Assembly (NCBI GenBank): GCA_003520365.1
Contig: DOUW01000378.1
Span: 1 to 23,019 of the forward strand
Origin: Massilia sp.
GTDB taxonomy: Bacteria > Pseudomonadota > Gammaproteobacteria > Burkholderiales > Burkholderiaceae_D
Length of the DNA stretch: 23,019 nt
Direction: 5' to 3'
Part shown: positions 12,341-21,407 of the stretch, one piece after another
How the letters are laid out: each line of letters opens with the position of its first letter
Numbering within the stretch: the first letter of the stretch is position 1
Program-made: the position numbers and the translations under genes
Notes under the pieces: model-generated
Seen by the model: only the letters and a program-made list of their open reading frames with translations
Databases searched by the model: none
Told to the model about the DNA's origin: nothing

Positions 12341-12985
12341 ATGAAACCCATCGCCCAACTCATCGCCACCGTTGCTTCGCTCACCTTTGCCACCAGCGTG
12401 CTCGCTGCGGCCCCGGCCAGCGCCGAAGCCCCTGACGTGCTGGTCAAGCGCATCAGCGCCGACGTCATCGAGACCGTCAAGGCCGACAAGGACATCCAGG
12501 CCGGCAACCGCGCCAAGATCATGGACCTGGTCAATTCGAAAATCCTGCCGCACGTGGATGCCGAGAAGATGACCGCCCAGGCTGCCGGCCCGTTCTGGCG
12601 CCAGGCCACCCCGGAACAGCAGAAGCGCCTGTCGGAAGAATTCCGCACGCTGCTGGTGTACACCTATTCCGGCGCGCTGTCGCAGATCAAGAACGAAACC
12701 GTCGAGTTCAAGCCGATGCGTTCGAGCCCGCAAGATACCGACGTCGAAGTGCGTTCGCAGGTGAACGTCACCCGCGGCGAGCCGATCACCCTGAACTACC
12801 GCCTGTCCAAGGGCAACCAGGGCTGGAAAATCTACGACATCAACGTGCTGGGCGCCTGGCTGGTCGAGACCTACAAGGGCACCTTCAAGGCCGAGATCAA
12901 CAAGTCCGGCATCGATGGCCTGATCACCCGCCTGGCCGAGCGTAACCGCCAGCTGGCCAGCAAGCCGCTGAAAGCGCCGAAGTAA
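12341..12985 (+). CDS. mlaC: Periplasmic phospholipid-binding protein MlaC
   Basis: 214 aa, the usual size of the MlaC/Ttg2D family. A signal peptide is evident (KPIAQLIATVASLTFATSVLA), with cleavage probable after A22 or A28. The mature part has family motifs KIMDLVNSKILPHVD, AAGPFWRQATPEQQKR, FRTLLVYTYSGAL and the C-terminal GWKIYDINVLGAWLVETYKG. It carries phospholipids across the periplasm between MlaA and MlaD. A purine-rich ribosome site (AAAAGAGAGAG) precedes the ATG. It follows mlaA after a 92-bp gap that shows no clear promoter or terminator. Confidence 0.95.
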   Translation: MKPIAQLIATVASLTFATSVLAAAPASAEAPDVLVKRISADVIETVKADKDIQAGNRAKIMDLVNSKILPHVDAEKMTAQAAGPFWRQATPEQQKRLSEEFRTLLVYTYSGALSQIKNETVEFKPMRSSPQDTDVEVRSQVNVTRGEPITLNYRLSKGNQGWKIYDINVLGAWLVETYKGTFKAEINKSGIDGLITRLAERNRQLASKPLKAPK

Positions 12986-12988
12986 TCG

Positions 12989-13264
12989 ATGGCAGAAGCA
13001 AATCCCATGCTCTCGCTCGATGCCCTGACTTTCCAGAACGCCAACGCGGCGTTGGAGCAGGGCATTGCGGCGATCCAGGCCGGCGAGACCGTGTTCGACC
13101 TCGGCGGCGTGCGCTCCGTCGACTCGTCCGGCGTGGCCCTGCTGCTCGCCTGGCAACGCCGCGCGCACGACGCCGGGCGCAGGCTCAGCTTCATCAACGT
13201 GCCGGCGAATGTCGATGCGCTGGTCAACCTGTACGGCCTGGACGGGCTGTTGGAGCGGTCGTAA
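12989..13264 (+). CDS. mlaB: STAS-domain protein MlaB
   Basis: 91 aa, a single STAS domain. The core VFDLGGVRSVDSSGVALLLAWQRRA (36-60) carries the conserved SSG turn (S46, S47). In E. coli MlaB binds MlaF and is needed for assembly and activity of the MlaFEDB complex; it acts in the cytoplasm. It begins 3 bp after mlaC, and the small size and position as last gene of the mla cluster fit. A start at the internal ATG 13007 is possible, since that would still keep the whole domain. Confidence 0.92.
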   Translation: MAEANPMLSLDALTFQNANAALEQGIAAIQAGETVFDLGGVRSVDSSGVALLLAWQRRAHDAGRRLSFINVPANVDALVNLYGLDGLLERS

Positions 13265-13270
13265 CACGGG

Positions 13271-13295
13271 CGTAGGGTGGGCACTCCGTGCCCAC
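13271..13295 (+). repeat. REP-like palindrome, left copy in the mlaB-ABC gap
   Basis: GTAGGGTG head, then an 8-bp stem (13277-13284 with 13288-13295, GTGGGCAC / GTGCCCAC) around TCC. It is the same family as the palindromes upstream of the RAYT gene at 1344-1562. All 25 bases match the inverted copy at 13446-13470. It lies 6 bp after the mlaB stop. There is no T tract, so it is not a standard terminator, though such hairpins can protect the 3' end of an mRNA. Confidence 0.8.
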
Positions 13296-13445
13296 GCGTA
13301 AACGTTGCATACACGCGGCGCGTCAAATGGGAGCGCCGCGATAACGCCTGGTCTTGTCCGATGCGCTATCGATTTTCCCCTGGAGCTTGAACGGCTGCGC
13401 CGGCCTTGCCTTTATCGCCATCGCCGCCGATGACACCACGTTCCG

Positions 13446-13470
13446 GTGGGCACGGAGTGCCCACCCTACG
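13446..13470 (-). repeat. REP-like palindrome, right copy in the mlaB-ABC gap
   Basis: It is the perfect 25-bp inverse of 13271-13295, with stem 13446-13453 / 13457-13464 around GGA and the tail CCTACG. The 150 bp between the two copies shows no gene. Together they form an inverted pair like those upstream of the RAYT gene, but with a longer and unrelated spacer. It ends 54 bp before the -10 box of the next operon. Confidence 0.8.
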
Positions 13471-13523
13471 GTCACCGCCGCCGTCGACTCGTTCCCCCAA
13501 GCTCTTGCATTTACGATTTCCCC

Positions 13524-13529
13524 TATAAT
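13524..13529 (+). promoter_or_regulatory. -10 box (TATAAT) of the promoter before the ABC-2 exporter
   Basis: A perfect TATAAT lies 58 bp upstream of the ATG at 13587. TTGCAT at 13505-13510 looks like a -35 but is only 13 bp away, too close; no good -35 is at 16-18 bp. The promoter may rely on an activator or on the -10 alone. It would serve the ABC exporter and probably ibaG, murA and the histidine genes. Confidence 0.5.
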
Positions 13530-13586
13530 GGATCGTTTCCCCGCCCGGACCGCGCGCGCCCGCGCCGCGGCCAACTCCGAACAAGA

Positions 13587-14519
13587 ATGACAGCGATTCA
13601 GATAGACAGCGTCGAGAAAAGCTACAAGGGCTTCAAGGCCCTTAAAGGCGTTTCCCTGAACATCGAACAAGGCGAGTTCTTCGGCCTGCTCGGCCCGAAT
13701 GGCGCCGGCAAGACCACCCTGATCTCCACCATCGCCGGGCTGATCCGGCCGGACGTCGGCAGCGTCAAGATCCACGGCCACGACGTGGTGAGGGATTTCC
13801 GCGAGGCGCGCAGGAAGCTCGGCGTGGTGCCGCAGGAACTGGTGTTCGATCCCTTCTTCACCGTGCGCGAAACCCTGCGCCTGCAGTCGGGCTACTTCGG
13901 CATCAAGAACAACGATCAGTGGATCGATGAGGTCATGGAAAACCTCGACCTCACGAACAAGGCCGACGTCAACATGCGCGCCCTGTCCGGCGGCATGAAG
14001 CGCCGCGTGCTGGTGGCCCAGGCCCTGGTGCACAAGCCGCCCGTCATCGTGCTGGACGAACCGACCGCGGGTGTCGACGTCGAACTGCGCCAGACCCTGT
14101 GGAAATTCATCTCGCGCCTGAACCGCGAAGGCCACACCGTCGTGCTGACCACCCATTACCTGGAAGAAGCCGAGGCCATGTGCCAGCGCGTAGCCATGCT
14201 GAAACTCGGCCAGGTCGTGGCGCTCGACACCATGCAGGGCCTGCTGCGCCGCGTCTCCGGCTCGCAACTGATCGTGCACCTGAAGCAGGGCGCGCTGCCG
14301 GAAGGCCTGCGCCACCTGGTCTCGCACGACGAACAAGGCAACGGCAAGGGCAACCGCTACAGCCTGCGCATCAATGCGCCGGGCGAGGTCGAATCGATCC
14401 TGGCGCGCCTGCGGGAAAGCGGCGCCGTGGTCGACGAGATGCAGTTGCAGCAAGCCGACCTGGAAGACATCTTCCTGCAAATCATGGGCGATGCCAAAGC
14501 CGGAAAGGGTGCACTGTGA
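13587..14519 (+). CDS. ABC-2 type transporter ATP-binding protein
   Basis: 310 aa. Start at the ATG at 13587 (MTAIQIDSVEKSYKGF) because the ABC fold begins there; the frame is open further upstream only through the REP element. Walker A is GPNGAGKTT (36-44, K42), the signature is LSGGMKRR (133-140), Walker B is VIVLDEPTAGVD (D157/E158), and the switch histidine is in VLTTHYLEEAEAM. A C-terminal extension of about 85 residues is normal for drug- and polysaccharide-type ABC-2 ATPases (CcmA/YadG-like). It pairs with the permease that starts within its stop codon (GTGA). The substrate is unknown; the nearby mla and murA genes hint at an envelope lipid or glycan, which is inference. Confidence 0.92.
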   Translation: MTAIQIDSVEKSYKGFKALKGVSLNIEQGEFFGLLGPNGAGKTTLISTIAGLIRPDVGSVKIHGHDVVRDFREARRKLGVVPQELVFDPFFTVRETLRLQSGYFGIKNNDQWIDEVMENLDLTNKADVNMRALSGGMKRRVLVAQALVHKPPVIVLDEPTAGVDVELRQTLWKFISRLNREGHTVVLTTHYLEEAEAMCQRVAMLKLGQVVALDTMQGLLRRVSGSQLIVHLKQGALPEGLRHLVSHDEQGNGKGNRYSLRINAPGEVESILARLRESGAVVDEMQLQQADLEDIFLQIMGDAKAGKGAL

Positions 14520-15283
14520 ATTTCGTTTCTGTCGGTTTCCGTACCCTGTTCTACAAGGAGATGCTGCGTTTCTGGAAAGTGGCCACGCAAACCATTGCCG
14601 CGCCGATCCTGACCGCCATGCTCTACCTGCTGATCTTCGGCCACGTGCTGGAGGGCCGGGTCGAGGTCTATCCGGGCGTGAGCTATACCGCCTTCCTGAT
14701 CCCGGGCCTGGTGATGATGAGCGTGCTGCAGAACGCCTTCGCCAACTCCTCGTCCTCGCTGATCCAGTCGAAAATCACCGGCAACCTGGTGTTCATCCTG
14801 CTGCCGCCGTTGTCGCACTGGGAAATCCTGCTGGCCTATGTCTCGGCCTCGGTCGTGCGCGGCCTGGTGGTCGGCGCCGGCGTGTTCGCGATTACCGCCT
14901 GGTTCGCCCACCTGAGCTTTGCCGCGCCGCTGTGGATCATCGTCTTCGCGGTGCTGGGCGCGGCCATCCTCGGCACCCTGGGCGTGATCGCCGGCATCTG
15001 GGCCGACAAGTTCGACCAGCTCGCCGCGTTCCAGAACTTCCTGATCATGCCGGCAACCTTCCTGGCTGGGGTGTTCTATTCGATCCACTCGCTGCCGGCA
15101 TTCTGGCAGGCAGTCTCGCATTTCAACCCGTTCTTTTATATGATTGACGGGTTCCGCCACGGCTTCTTCGGCCAGTCCGACATCTCGCCGTGGACCAGCC
15201 TTGCCATCGTGTCCGCGTTCTTCGCGGTGCTGGCGGCAGTGGCGATCAACCTGCTCCGCCACGGCTACAAGCTGCGCCACTGA
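14516..15283 (+). CDS. ABC-2 type transporter permease
   Basis: 255 aa, normal for YadH-like ABC-2 permeases. The start is GTG at 14516, overlapping the ATPase stop as GTGA with an AAAGGG ribosome site just upstream; the open frame before it is the shadow of the ATPase gene. Six hydrophobic stretches can be read, including ATQTIAAPILTAMLYLLIFG (22-41), SYTAFLIPGLVMMSVL (55-70), SASVVRGLVVGAGVFAITAW (about 108-127), LWIIVFAVLGAAILGTLGVIAG, NFLIMPATFLAGVFYSI and SLAIVSAFFAVLAAVAINLL. The ABC-2 signature region is NFLIMPATFLAGVFYSIHSLP. It works with the ATPase as an exporter of unknown substrate. Confidence 0.92.
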   Translation: MNFVSVGFRTLFYKEMLRFWKVATQTIAAPILTAMLYLLIFGHVLEGRVEVYPGVSYTAFLIPGLVMMSVLQNAFANSSSSLIQSKITGNLVFILLPPLSHWEILLAYVSASVVRGLVVGAGVFAITAWFAHLSFAAPLWIIVFAVLGAAILGTLGVIAGIWADKFDQLAAFQNFLIMPATFLAGVFYSIHSLPAFWQAVSHFNPFFYMIDGFRHGFFGQSDISPWTSLAIVSAFFAVLAAVAINLLRHGYKLRH

Positions 15284-15339
15284 AGCGCACCGAACGACAA
15301 TAAACATCGCGCAGTAACATTTATTCATTAGGAATTATC

Positions 15340-15576
15340 GTGTCGACCACCCCAGAACTGATCCACAGCTACATCGCCAATGGCCTGGAATGCACCCACC
15401 TGCAGGTGGAAGGCGACGGCCGCCATTTCTCGGCCGTGATCGTCTCGCCGGCCTTTGCCGGCAAGCGCCCGATCCAGCGCCACCAGCTGGTGTACGCCGC
15501 GCTGGGCGACCGCATGCGCGAAGAAATCCACGCGCTGTCGATGAAGACCCTCACCCCAGAAGAGTACCAAGGATAA
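15340..15576 (+). CDS. ibaG: BolA/IbaG-family protein
   Basis: 78 aa. Start is GTG at 15340 with TAGGA (15329-15333) as ribosome site. The BolA fold is recognisable from [19 protein letters not shown], the RHQLVYAAL helix start with its conserved histidine, and the C-terminal [15 protein letters not shown]. The GDG-HF form and the place just before murA match E. coli IbaG (YrbA) rather than BolA itself. Proteins of this group bind iron-sulfur clusters with monothiol glutaredoxins and have been tied to acid stress and envelope lipids. Only 2 bp separate it from murA, and the murA ribosome site lies within its last codons. Confidence 0.9.
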   Translation: MSTTPELIHSYIANGLECTHLQVEGDGRHFSAVIVSPAFAGKRPIQRHQLVYAALGDRMREEIHALSMKTLTPEEYQG

Positions 15577-15578
15577 GC

Positions 15579-16829
15579 ATGGACAAGCTCCAGATTGTCG
15601 GCGGCAAGCGCCTGAACGGCGAGATCCCGGTGTCGGGCGCCAAGAACGCGGCGCTGCCGATCCTGTGCGCCGGCCTGTTGACGAGCGGCGACGTCGAACT
15701 GACCAACGTGCCGCGCCTGCACGACGTCAAGACCATTCTCAAGCTGCTCGCGCAGACCGGCCTGAAGGTCACCCAGGACGACGAAAACGTCACCCTGAAC
15801 GGCGCCAGCATCACCAGCCTCGAAGCGCCATATGAACTGGTGAAGACCATGCGCGCCTCGATCCTGGTGCTGGGCCCGCTGCTGGCGCGCTTCGGCGAGG
15901 CCAAGGTCTCGCTGCCGGGCGGCTGCGCCATCGGTTCGCGCCCTGTCGACCAGCACATCAAGGGCTTGCGCCAGATGGGCGCCGAGATCACGATTGAAGG
16001 CGGCTACATCTACGCCAAGGCGAAAAAGCTCAAGGGCGCGCGCATCCTGACCGACATGATCACCGTGACCGGTACCGAGAACCTGCTGATGGCCGCGACC
16101 CTGGCCGAAGGCGAGACCATCCTCGAGAACGCCGCGCGCGAGCCGGAAGTGACGGACCTGGCCAACCTGCTGGTGGCGATGGGCGCGAAGATCGAAGGCA
16201 TCGGCACCGACCGCCTGGTGATCCAGGGCGTCGACAGCCTGCATGGCGCGAAGCACGCCGTGATTTCGGACCGCATCGAAGCCGCGACCTTCCTGTGCGC
16301 CGTCGCGGCCACCGGCGGCGACATCGTGCTGACCCGCACCCGCACCGACATTTTCGATGTCGCGCTCGACAAGCTGCGCGAAGTCGGCCTGCAAATGGAG
16401 ATTGGCACGGATACCATCCGCGCGCGCATGGACGGCCGCCCGCAGCCGGTGTCCTTCCGCACCACCGAGTACCCGGGCTTCCCGACCGACATGCAGGCCC
16501 AGTTCATGGCGGTGAACACCATCGCCGCCGGCCCGAGCCGCGTGACCGAGACCATTTTCGAGAACCGCTTCATGCACGTGCAGGAGATGAACCGCCTGGG
16601 CGCTACCATCTCGACCGAGGGCAACACCGCCTTCATCAAGGGCGTCGACCGCCTGGTCGGCGCGCCGGTGATGGCGACCGACCTGCGTGCCTCGGCCTCG
16701 CTGGTGATCGCCGGCATGGCGGCCGAAGGCACGACGATTGTCGACCGCATCTATCACCTCGACCGCGGTTACGACCGCATGGAAGTGAAGCTGTCGGCGG
16801 TCGGCGCCGACATCGTGCGCATCAAGTAA
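15579..16829 (+). CDS. murA: UDP-N-acetylglucosamine 1-carboxyvinyltransferase MurA
   Basis: 416 aa, the standard length. It adds enolpyruvate from PEP to UDP-GlcNAc, the first committed step of peptidoglycan synthesis, in the cytoplasm. The start at 15579 has AAGGA at 15569-15573; the frame upstream is a shadow of ibaG. K22-N23 in SGAKNAALP binds substrate, the catalytic cysteine is C116 in [11 protein letters not shown] (so fosfomycin-sensitive form, not the Asp variant), and the conserved [14 protein letters not shown] holds the general base aspartate. It follows ibaG by 2 bp and precedes hisG by 7 bp, so it is likely cotranscribed with the histidine genes. Confidence 0.97.
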   Translation: MDKLQIVGGKRLNGEIPVSGAKNAALPILCAGLLTSGDVELTNVPRLHDVKTILKLLAQTGLKVTQDDENVTLNGASITSLEAPYELVKTMRASILVLGPLLARFGEAKVSLPGGCAIGSRPVDQHIKGLRQMGAEITIEGGYIYAKAKKLKGARILTDMITVTGTENLLMAATLAEGETILENAAREPEVTDLANLLVAMGAKIEGIGTDRLVIQGVDSLHGAKHAVISDRIEAATFLCAVAATGGDIVLTRTRTDIFDVALDKLREVGLQMEIGTDTIRARMDGRPQPVSFRTTEYPGFPTDMQAQFMAVNTIAAGPSRVTETIFENRFMHVQEMNRLGATISTEGNTAFIKGVDRLVGAPVMATDLRASASLVIAGMAAEGTTIVDRIYHLDRGYDRMEVKLSAVGADIVRIK

Positions 16830-16836
16830 GGTCCAT

Positions 16837-17529
16837 ATGACCATCGCAACACAATCGCCCACGGAACCGGGCCTGATCCTGGCCCTGTCCAAGGGCCGCA
16901 TCTTCGAGGACACGCTGCCGCTGCTGGAAGCCGCCGGCATCACCGTCACCGAGAACCCGGAAACCTCGCGTAAACTCATCCTCGCGACCAACGACCCGCT
17001 GGTGCGCGTGCTGATCGTGCGCGCCACCGACGTGCCGACCTATGTCCAGTACGGCGCGGCCGATTTCGGCGTGGCAGGCAAGGACGTGCTGCTCGAGCAT
17101 GGCGGCGAAGGCCTGTACCAGCCGGTCGACCTGAACATCGCCTGCTGCCGCATGTCGGTGGCGGTGAACGCCGGCTTCGACTACGAAACCGCCGTGCGCC
17201 AGGGCGCGCGCCTGCGCGTGGCGACCAAGTTCGTGCACACCGCGCGCGAGCACTTCGCCAGCAAGGGCGTGCACGTCGACCTGATCAAGCTGTACGGCTC
17301 GATGGAACTGGCGCCCCTGGTCGGGCTGTCGGACGCCATCGTCGACGTGGTCTCGACCGGCGGCACCCTGCGCGCCAACAACCTGGTCGAAGTCGAGAAG
17401 ATCATGGAGATATCCTCGCGCCTGGTCGTCAACCAGGCCGCGCTGAAACTCAAGCGCGAGCGCCTGCAACCCATCATCGAGGCGTTCGAACGCGCTTCAC
17501 GTACCGCATCCCGCCTCAACACGAAGTAA
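16837..17529 (+). CDS. hisG: ATP phosphoribosyltransferase, short form HisG(S)
   Basis: 230 aa, lacking the roughly 80-residue C-terminal regulatory domain of long HisG. It joins PRPP to ATP in the first step of histidine synthesis. Key blocks are [42 protein letters not shown] and the PRPP-binding [15 protein letters not shown]. Short forms need the HisRS-like partner HisZ for activity and histidine feedback. No hisZ gene lies in this window; in related betaproteobacteria it is elsewhere on the chromosome. The gap after murA is 7 bp and includes AAGG as ribosome site. Confidence 0.96.
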   Translation: MTIATQSPTEPGLILALSKGRIFEDTLPLLEAAGITVTENPETSRKLILATNDPLVRVLIVRATDVPTYVQYGAADFGVAGKDVLLEHGGEGLYQPVDLNIACCRMSVAVNAGFDYETAVRQGARLRVATKFVHTAREHFASKGVHVDLIKLYGSMELAPLVGLSDAIVDVVSTGGTLRANNLVEVEKIMEISSRLVVNQAALKLKRERLQPIIEAFERASRTASRLNTK

Positions 17530-17542
17530 CAAGGTAAACATC

Positions 17543-18859
17543 ATGGCAGTCCAGATCCGCAAACTCGATTCCACCGACGCGAACTTCAAAGAGCAGCTGC
17601 ATACGCTGCTCGCCTTTGAAGCCGCGACCGACGATGCGATCGAAACCGCGGTGGCGAAGATCCTCGCCGACGTCAAGGCGCGCGGCGATGCTGCCGTGCT
17701 GGAGTACACCAACCGTTTCGACCGCGTGAATGCGGCCGGCATCGCCGACTTCGACCTGACCCAGGACGAGCTGCAGGCGGCCCTGGCCGCGCTGCCGGAA
17801 GCCCAGCGCGCCGCGCTGCAAGTGGCGGCCGAACGCATCCGCGTGTTCCACGCGCGCCAGAAGCAGGAACTGAACGGCTTTACCTACACCGAGCCCGACG
17901 GCACCGTGCTGGGCCAGCGCGTGACGCCGCTGGACCGCGTCGGCATCTACGTCCCGGGCGGTAAGGCGGCCTACCCTTCGTCGGTGCTGATGAACGCCAT
18001 TCCCGCCCAAGTGGCGGGTATAAAAGACATCGTGATGGTGGTGCCGACCCCGGACGGCGTCAAGAACCAGATGGTGCTGGCCGCCGCCGCGATCGCCGGC
18101 GTGACGCGCGTGATCACCATCGGCGGCGCCCAGGCCGTGGGCGCGCTGGCCTACGGCACCGAGACGATTCCGGCGGTCGACAAGATCGTCGGCCCGGGCA
18201 ACGCCTATGTGGCCGCCGCCAAGCGCCGCGTGTTCGGCACGGTCGGCATCGACATGATTGCCGGCCCGTCGGAAATCCTGGTGCTGTGCGACGGCACGAC
18301 CGACCCGGACTGGGTCGCAATGGACCTGTTCTCGCAGGCCGAGCACGACGAGCTGGCCCAGGCCATCCTGCTGTGCCCGGACGCGGACTACATCGCCCAG
18401 GTCGAGGCCAGCATCCACAAGCTGCTGCCAACCATGCCGCGCCACGAGACGATCACGACCTCGCTGACCGACCGCGGCGCCCTGGTCAAGGTGCGCGACA
18501 TGGCCGAAGCCTGCGCGATCGCCAACGACATCGCCGCCGAGCACCTCGAGATCTCGGCCGAGAACCCGCAGCAGTGGGCCGAGCAGATCCGCCACGCCGG
18601 CGCGATGTTCCTGGGCCGCTTTTCGTCGGAATCGCTGGGCGACTATTGCTGCGGCCCGAACCACGTGCTGCCGACCTCGCGCACCGCGCGCTTCTCGTCG
18701 CCGCTGGGCGTGTACGACTTCCAGAAGCGCTCCTCGGTGATCCAGGTGAGCGAAGCCGGCGCCCAGACGCTGGGCAAGGTCGCGGCCGAACTGGCCTACG
18801 GCGAAGGCCTGCAGGCGCACGCGCGCAGTGCAGAGCTGCGGATCAAGCAGCAGTCATGA
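17543..18859 (+). CDS. hisD: Histidinol dehydrogenase HisD
   Basis: 438 aa, normal length. It oxidises L-histidinol to L-histidine in two NAD-dependent steps, the end of the pathway, in the cytoplasm with zinc. Family motifs include [55 protein letters not shown] and [13 protein letters not shown]265 and H268 in SQAEHDE and H426 in [12 protein letters not shown] sit where the zinc ligands are expected. An AAGG ribosome site lies in the 13-bp gap after hisG. Its stop codon overlaps the start of the methyltransferase (ATGA). Confidence 0.97.
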   Translation: MAVQIRKLDSTDANFKEQLHTLLAFEAATDDAIETAVAKILADVKARGDAAVLEYTNRFDRVNAAGIADFDLTQDELQAALAALPEAQRAALQVAAERIRVFHARQKQELNGFTYTEPDGTVLGQRVTPLDRVGIYVPGGKAAYPSSVLMNAIPAQVAGIKDIVMVVPTPDGVKNQMVLAAAAIAGVTRVITIGGAQAVGALAYGTETIPAVDKIVGPGNAYVAAAKRRVFGTVGIDMIAGPSEILVLCDGTTDPDWVAMDLFSQAEHDELAQAILLCPDADYIAQVEASIHKLLPTMPRHETITTSLTDRGALVKVRDMAEACAIANDIAAEHLEISAENPQQWAEQIRHAGAMFLGRFSSESLGDYCCGPNHVLPTSRTARFSSPLGVYDFQKRSSVIQVSEAGAQTLGKVAAELAYGEGLQAHARSAELRIKQQS

Positions 18860-19674
18860 CAGGCTGGGTCAACCAGGTCTTCTGCGAGGATGCGCTGGAA
18901 GGGCTGGCGCGCATCCCCGACGGGGCCATTGACCTGCTCCTGACCGACCCGCCCTACAACCTCGGCAAGGACTACGGCAACGCCTCGGACCAGCAGAGCG
19001 TCGAGGCGTATTTGTCCTGGACCGAGCAGTGGATCGACGCGGCGCTGCCCAAGCTCAAGCCCAATGGCAGCCTGTACATCTTTCTCACCTGGCGCTTCGC
19101 GCCCGAGATCTTCGTCATGCTGAAGCGGCGCATGACGATGATGAACGAGATCATCTGGGACCGCCGCGTGCCCTCGATGGGCGGCAGCGTGCGCAGCTTC
19201 TCGTCGGTGCACGACACCATCGGCTTTTTTGTCAACCGCAAGGATTACTACTTCGACCTCGACGCGGTGCGCGTGCCCTACGACGAGGCGACCAAGAAGG
19301 CGCGCACGCGCTCGATCTTCGTCGGCGCCAAGTGGCTCGAGGTCGGCTACAACCCGAAGGACCTGTGGAGCGTGTCGCGCCTGCATCGAGAACACCCGGA
19401 GCGCGCCGACCACCCGACGCAAAAGCCGCTCGAGATCATCGAGCGCATGATCAAGGCTTCCTGCCCGCCGGGCGGCGTGGTGCTCGACCCCTTCATGGGC
19501 AGCGGCACCACGGCGATCGCAGCCAAGCGCCTGGGCCGCCAATTTTCCGGCTTCGAGCTGAACCCGGCGTATTGCGAGATCATCGAGGCGCGCCTGGCGG
19601 CGCCCGACCCCGCACCCACCATCAAGAAACGCAAGAGCATCGCGCGCGCCGCGCGCGCCGCCACCGAGGAGTGA
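18856..19674 (+). CDS. Beta-class DNA N6-adenine (or N4-cytosine) methyltransferase, solitary, inside the his operon
   Basis: 272 aa. The start at 18856 ([17 protein letters not shown]) overlaps the hisD stop; the frame further up is a hisD shadow. Motif order is catalytic motif IV DPPY (31-34, in [15 protein letters not shown]), then the target-recognition region, then motif [10 protein letters not shown] (211-219) with [10 protein letters not shown]. That order is the beta class. DPPY favours adenine methylation, although N4-cytosine is not excluded. [17 protein letters not shown] is the conserved block before motif I. The last 20 residues are basic and alanine-rich. No restriction endonuclease gene lies nearby, so it looks like an orphan methyltransferase. 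hisC starts 2 bp after its stop. The recognition sequence cannot be read from the protein. Confidence 0.92.
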   Translation: MTGWVNQVFCEDALEGLARIPDGAIDLLLTDPPYNLGKDYGNASDQQSVEAYLSWTEQWIDAALPKLKPNGSLYIFLTWRFAPEIFVMLKRRMTMMNEIIWDRRVPSMGGSVRSFSSVHDTIGFFVNRKDYYFDLDAVRVPYDEATKKARTRSIFVGAKWLEVGYNPKDLWSVSRLHREHPERADHPTQKPLEIIERMIKASCPPGGVVLDPFMGSGTTAIAAKRLGRQFSGFELNPAYCEIIEARLAAPDPAPTIKKRKSIARAARAATEE

Positions 19675-19676
19675 GC

Positions 19677-20783
19677 ATGAACATCGATAACCTGATTGCC
19701 AACGTCATCCGCGCCGACATCCGCGCCGACAGTGCCTATGTTGTGCCCGACGCGAGCGGCTACATCAAGCTCGACGCGATGGAAAACCCGTACGCGCTGC
19801 CGGAGGCGTTGCGCCAGGAGCTGGCCACGCGCCTGGCCGACGCGGTGCTGAACCGCTATCCGGTGGCGTCCTACGCCACGCTGAAGCAGAAAGTCAGCGC
19901 CAAGCTCGGCATCCCGGCAGGTTACGGTGTCCTGCTCGGCAACGGCTCGGACGAGCTGATCCAGATCGTCACCACCACGGTGGCCAGCCAGGAACGGCGC
20001 GCCGTCGTGCTGGCGCCGGTGCCGGCCTTTGTCATGTATGCGCGCTCGGCCCAGTTCGCGGGCGCGGACTTCGTCGGCGTGCCGTTGAAGGCCGACTTCT
20101 CGCTCGACCTGGACGCCATGCTGGCGGCGATTGCCGAGCACAAGCCGGCCGTTGTGTTCCTGGCCTACCCGAACAACCCGACCGGCAACCTGTTCGCCAC
20201 CGACGAGGTCGAAGCCATCCTGCGCGCCCTGGGCGAGACCGGCATCGCCGTGCTGGACGAGGCGTATCAACCGTTCGCGCGCCGGACCTTCATGGACCGC
20301 CTCGGCGAGTTCGAGAACCTGGTCGTGATGCGCACCGTGTCGAAGCTGGGCCTGGCCGGCATCCGCCTCGGCTACATGACCGCCGCGCCGAAGCTGCTGG
20401 CCGAGTTCGAGAAGGTGCGCCCGCCGTACAACGTCAACGTGCTGACCCAGGTGGCGGCCGAGTTCGTGCTCGACCACGTCGAGGTGCTCGATGCCCAGGC
20501 TGCCTCGATCAACGCCGAGCGCGAGCGCCTGGCCGTCGAACTGGCGGCCTTGCCGGGAGTCGAAGTATTTCCGTCGGCCGCGAATTTCATCTCGCTGCGC
20601 GTGCCGGACGCTGCCGGTGTTTGCGCAAAACTGCTATCCGGGAAGGTGCTGATCAAAAATTTGAGTAAAATGCACCCATCGCTGGCCAATTGCATTCGTG
20701 TGACGGTCAGCACGCCGGAGGAAAACTCCGCATTCCTGAACGGACTGAAGGCCGCGCTCGCATCGACGCAAGCCGCGACCTGA
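19677..20783 (+). CDS. hisC: Histidinol-phosphate aminotransferase HisC
   Basis: 368 aa, normal length. It is a PLP enzyme that moves the amino group of glutamate to imidazole acetol phosphate. The start at 19677 has GAGGAGTGA just upstream, inside the end of the methyltransferase gene; the longer open frame before it is a shadow. The PLP lysine is K223 in [17 protein letters not shown]. Other class I/II aminotransferase motifs are [44 protein letters not shown] and the C-terminal [13 protein letters not shown] weakly folded 19-bp gap separates it from hisB. Confidence 0.96.
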   Translation: MNIDNLIANVIRADIRADSAYVVPDASGYIKLDAMENPYALPEALRQELATRLADAVLNRYPVASYATLKQKVSAKLGIPAGYGVLLGNGSDELIQIVTTTVASQERRAVVLAPVPAFVMYARSAQFAGADFVGVPLKADFSLDLDAMLAAIAEHKPAVVFLAYPNNPTGNLFATDEVEAILRALGETGIAVLDEAYQPFARRTFMDRLGEFENLVVMRTVSKLGLAGIRLGYMTAAPKLLAEFEKVRPPYNVNVLTQVAAEFVLDHVEVLDAQAASINAERERLAVELAALPGVEVFPSAANFISLRVPDAAGVCAKLLSGKVLIKNLSKMHPSLANCIRVTVSTPEENSAFLNGLKAALASTQAAT

Positions 20784-20802
20784 CCCCAACGAGCACCTTT
20801 TC

Positions 20803-21393
20803 ATGACCCGCACCGCAGAAATCACCCGCAACACCAACGAGACGCAGATCCGCGTCGCGATCAACCTCGACGGTACCGGCCGCCAGAAGCTGAACACCGG
20901 CGTGCCCTTCCTCGACCACATGCTCGACCAGATCGCCCGCCACGGGATGATCGACCTGGAAGTCGACGCCGTGGGTGACCTGCACATCGATGCCCACCAT
21001 ACGGTCGAGGACACCGGGATCACCCTCGGCATGGCGATCGCCAAGGCGGTCGGCGACAAGAAGGGCATGACCCGCTACGGCCATTCGTACGTGCCGCTGG
21101 ACGAAGCCCTGTCGCGCGTGGTGATCGACTTTTCCGGCCGTCCCGGCCTGGAGATGCACATCCCCTGGACGCGCGCCATGATCGGCACCTTCGACGTCGA
21201 TCTCACCGGCGAATTCTTCCGCGGCTTCGTCAACCACGCCGGCGTGACCCTGCACATCGATAACCTGCGCGGCGTGAACGCCCACCACCAGTGCGAAACC
21301 GTGTTCAAGGCCTTTGGCCGCGCGCTGCGCATGGCGACCCAGCTCGACGAGCGCGCCGCCGGCATCATCCCGTCGACCAAGGGCAGCCTGTGA
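20803..21393 (+). CDS. hisB: Imidazoleglycerol-phosphate dehydratase HisB
   Basis: 196 aa, the monofunctional form without the phosphatase domain found in E. coli HisB. It dehydrates imidazole glycerol phosphate and uses manganese. The two metal motifs are DAHHTVED (H65, H66, E69 in the first) and [12 protein letters not shown] in the second half, and [13 protein letters not shown] (36-48) carries further ligands. A separate histidinol-phosphate phosphatase must exist elsewhere, since none is in this window. Confidence 0.96.
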   Translation: MTRTAEITRNTNETQIRVAINLDGTGRQKLNTGVPFLDHMLDQIARHGMIDLEVDAVGDLHIDAHHTVEDTGITLGMAIAKAVGDKKGMTRYGHSYVPLDEALSRVVIDFSGRPGLEMHIPWTRAMIGTFDVDLTGEFFRGFVNHAGVTLHIDNLRGVNAHHQCETVFKAFGRALRMATQLDERAAGIIPSTKGSL

Positions 21394-21407
21394 GGGTCGA
21401 CTAAGCC

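Noticed and set aside
13277..13295. REP hairpin after mlaB as an intrinsic terminator.
   Set aside because: The stem is only 8 bp and no T tract follows (the next bases are GCGTAAACG). Transcript protection is possible, but not classic termination.
13505..13529. TTGCAT plus TATAAT as a complete sigma-70 promoter.
   Set aside because: The spacer is 13 bp, too short for normal use; only the -10 box was kept.
18856..19674. Part of a restriction-modification system.
   Set aside because: Both neighbours are histidine genes with almost no gap, and no nuclease or specificity gene is present in the window, so a solitary methyltransferase is the better reading.
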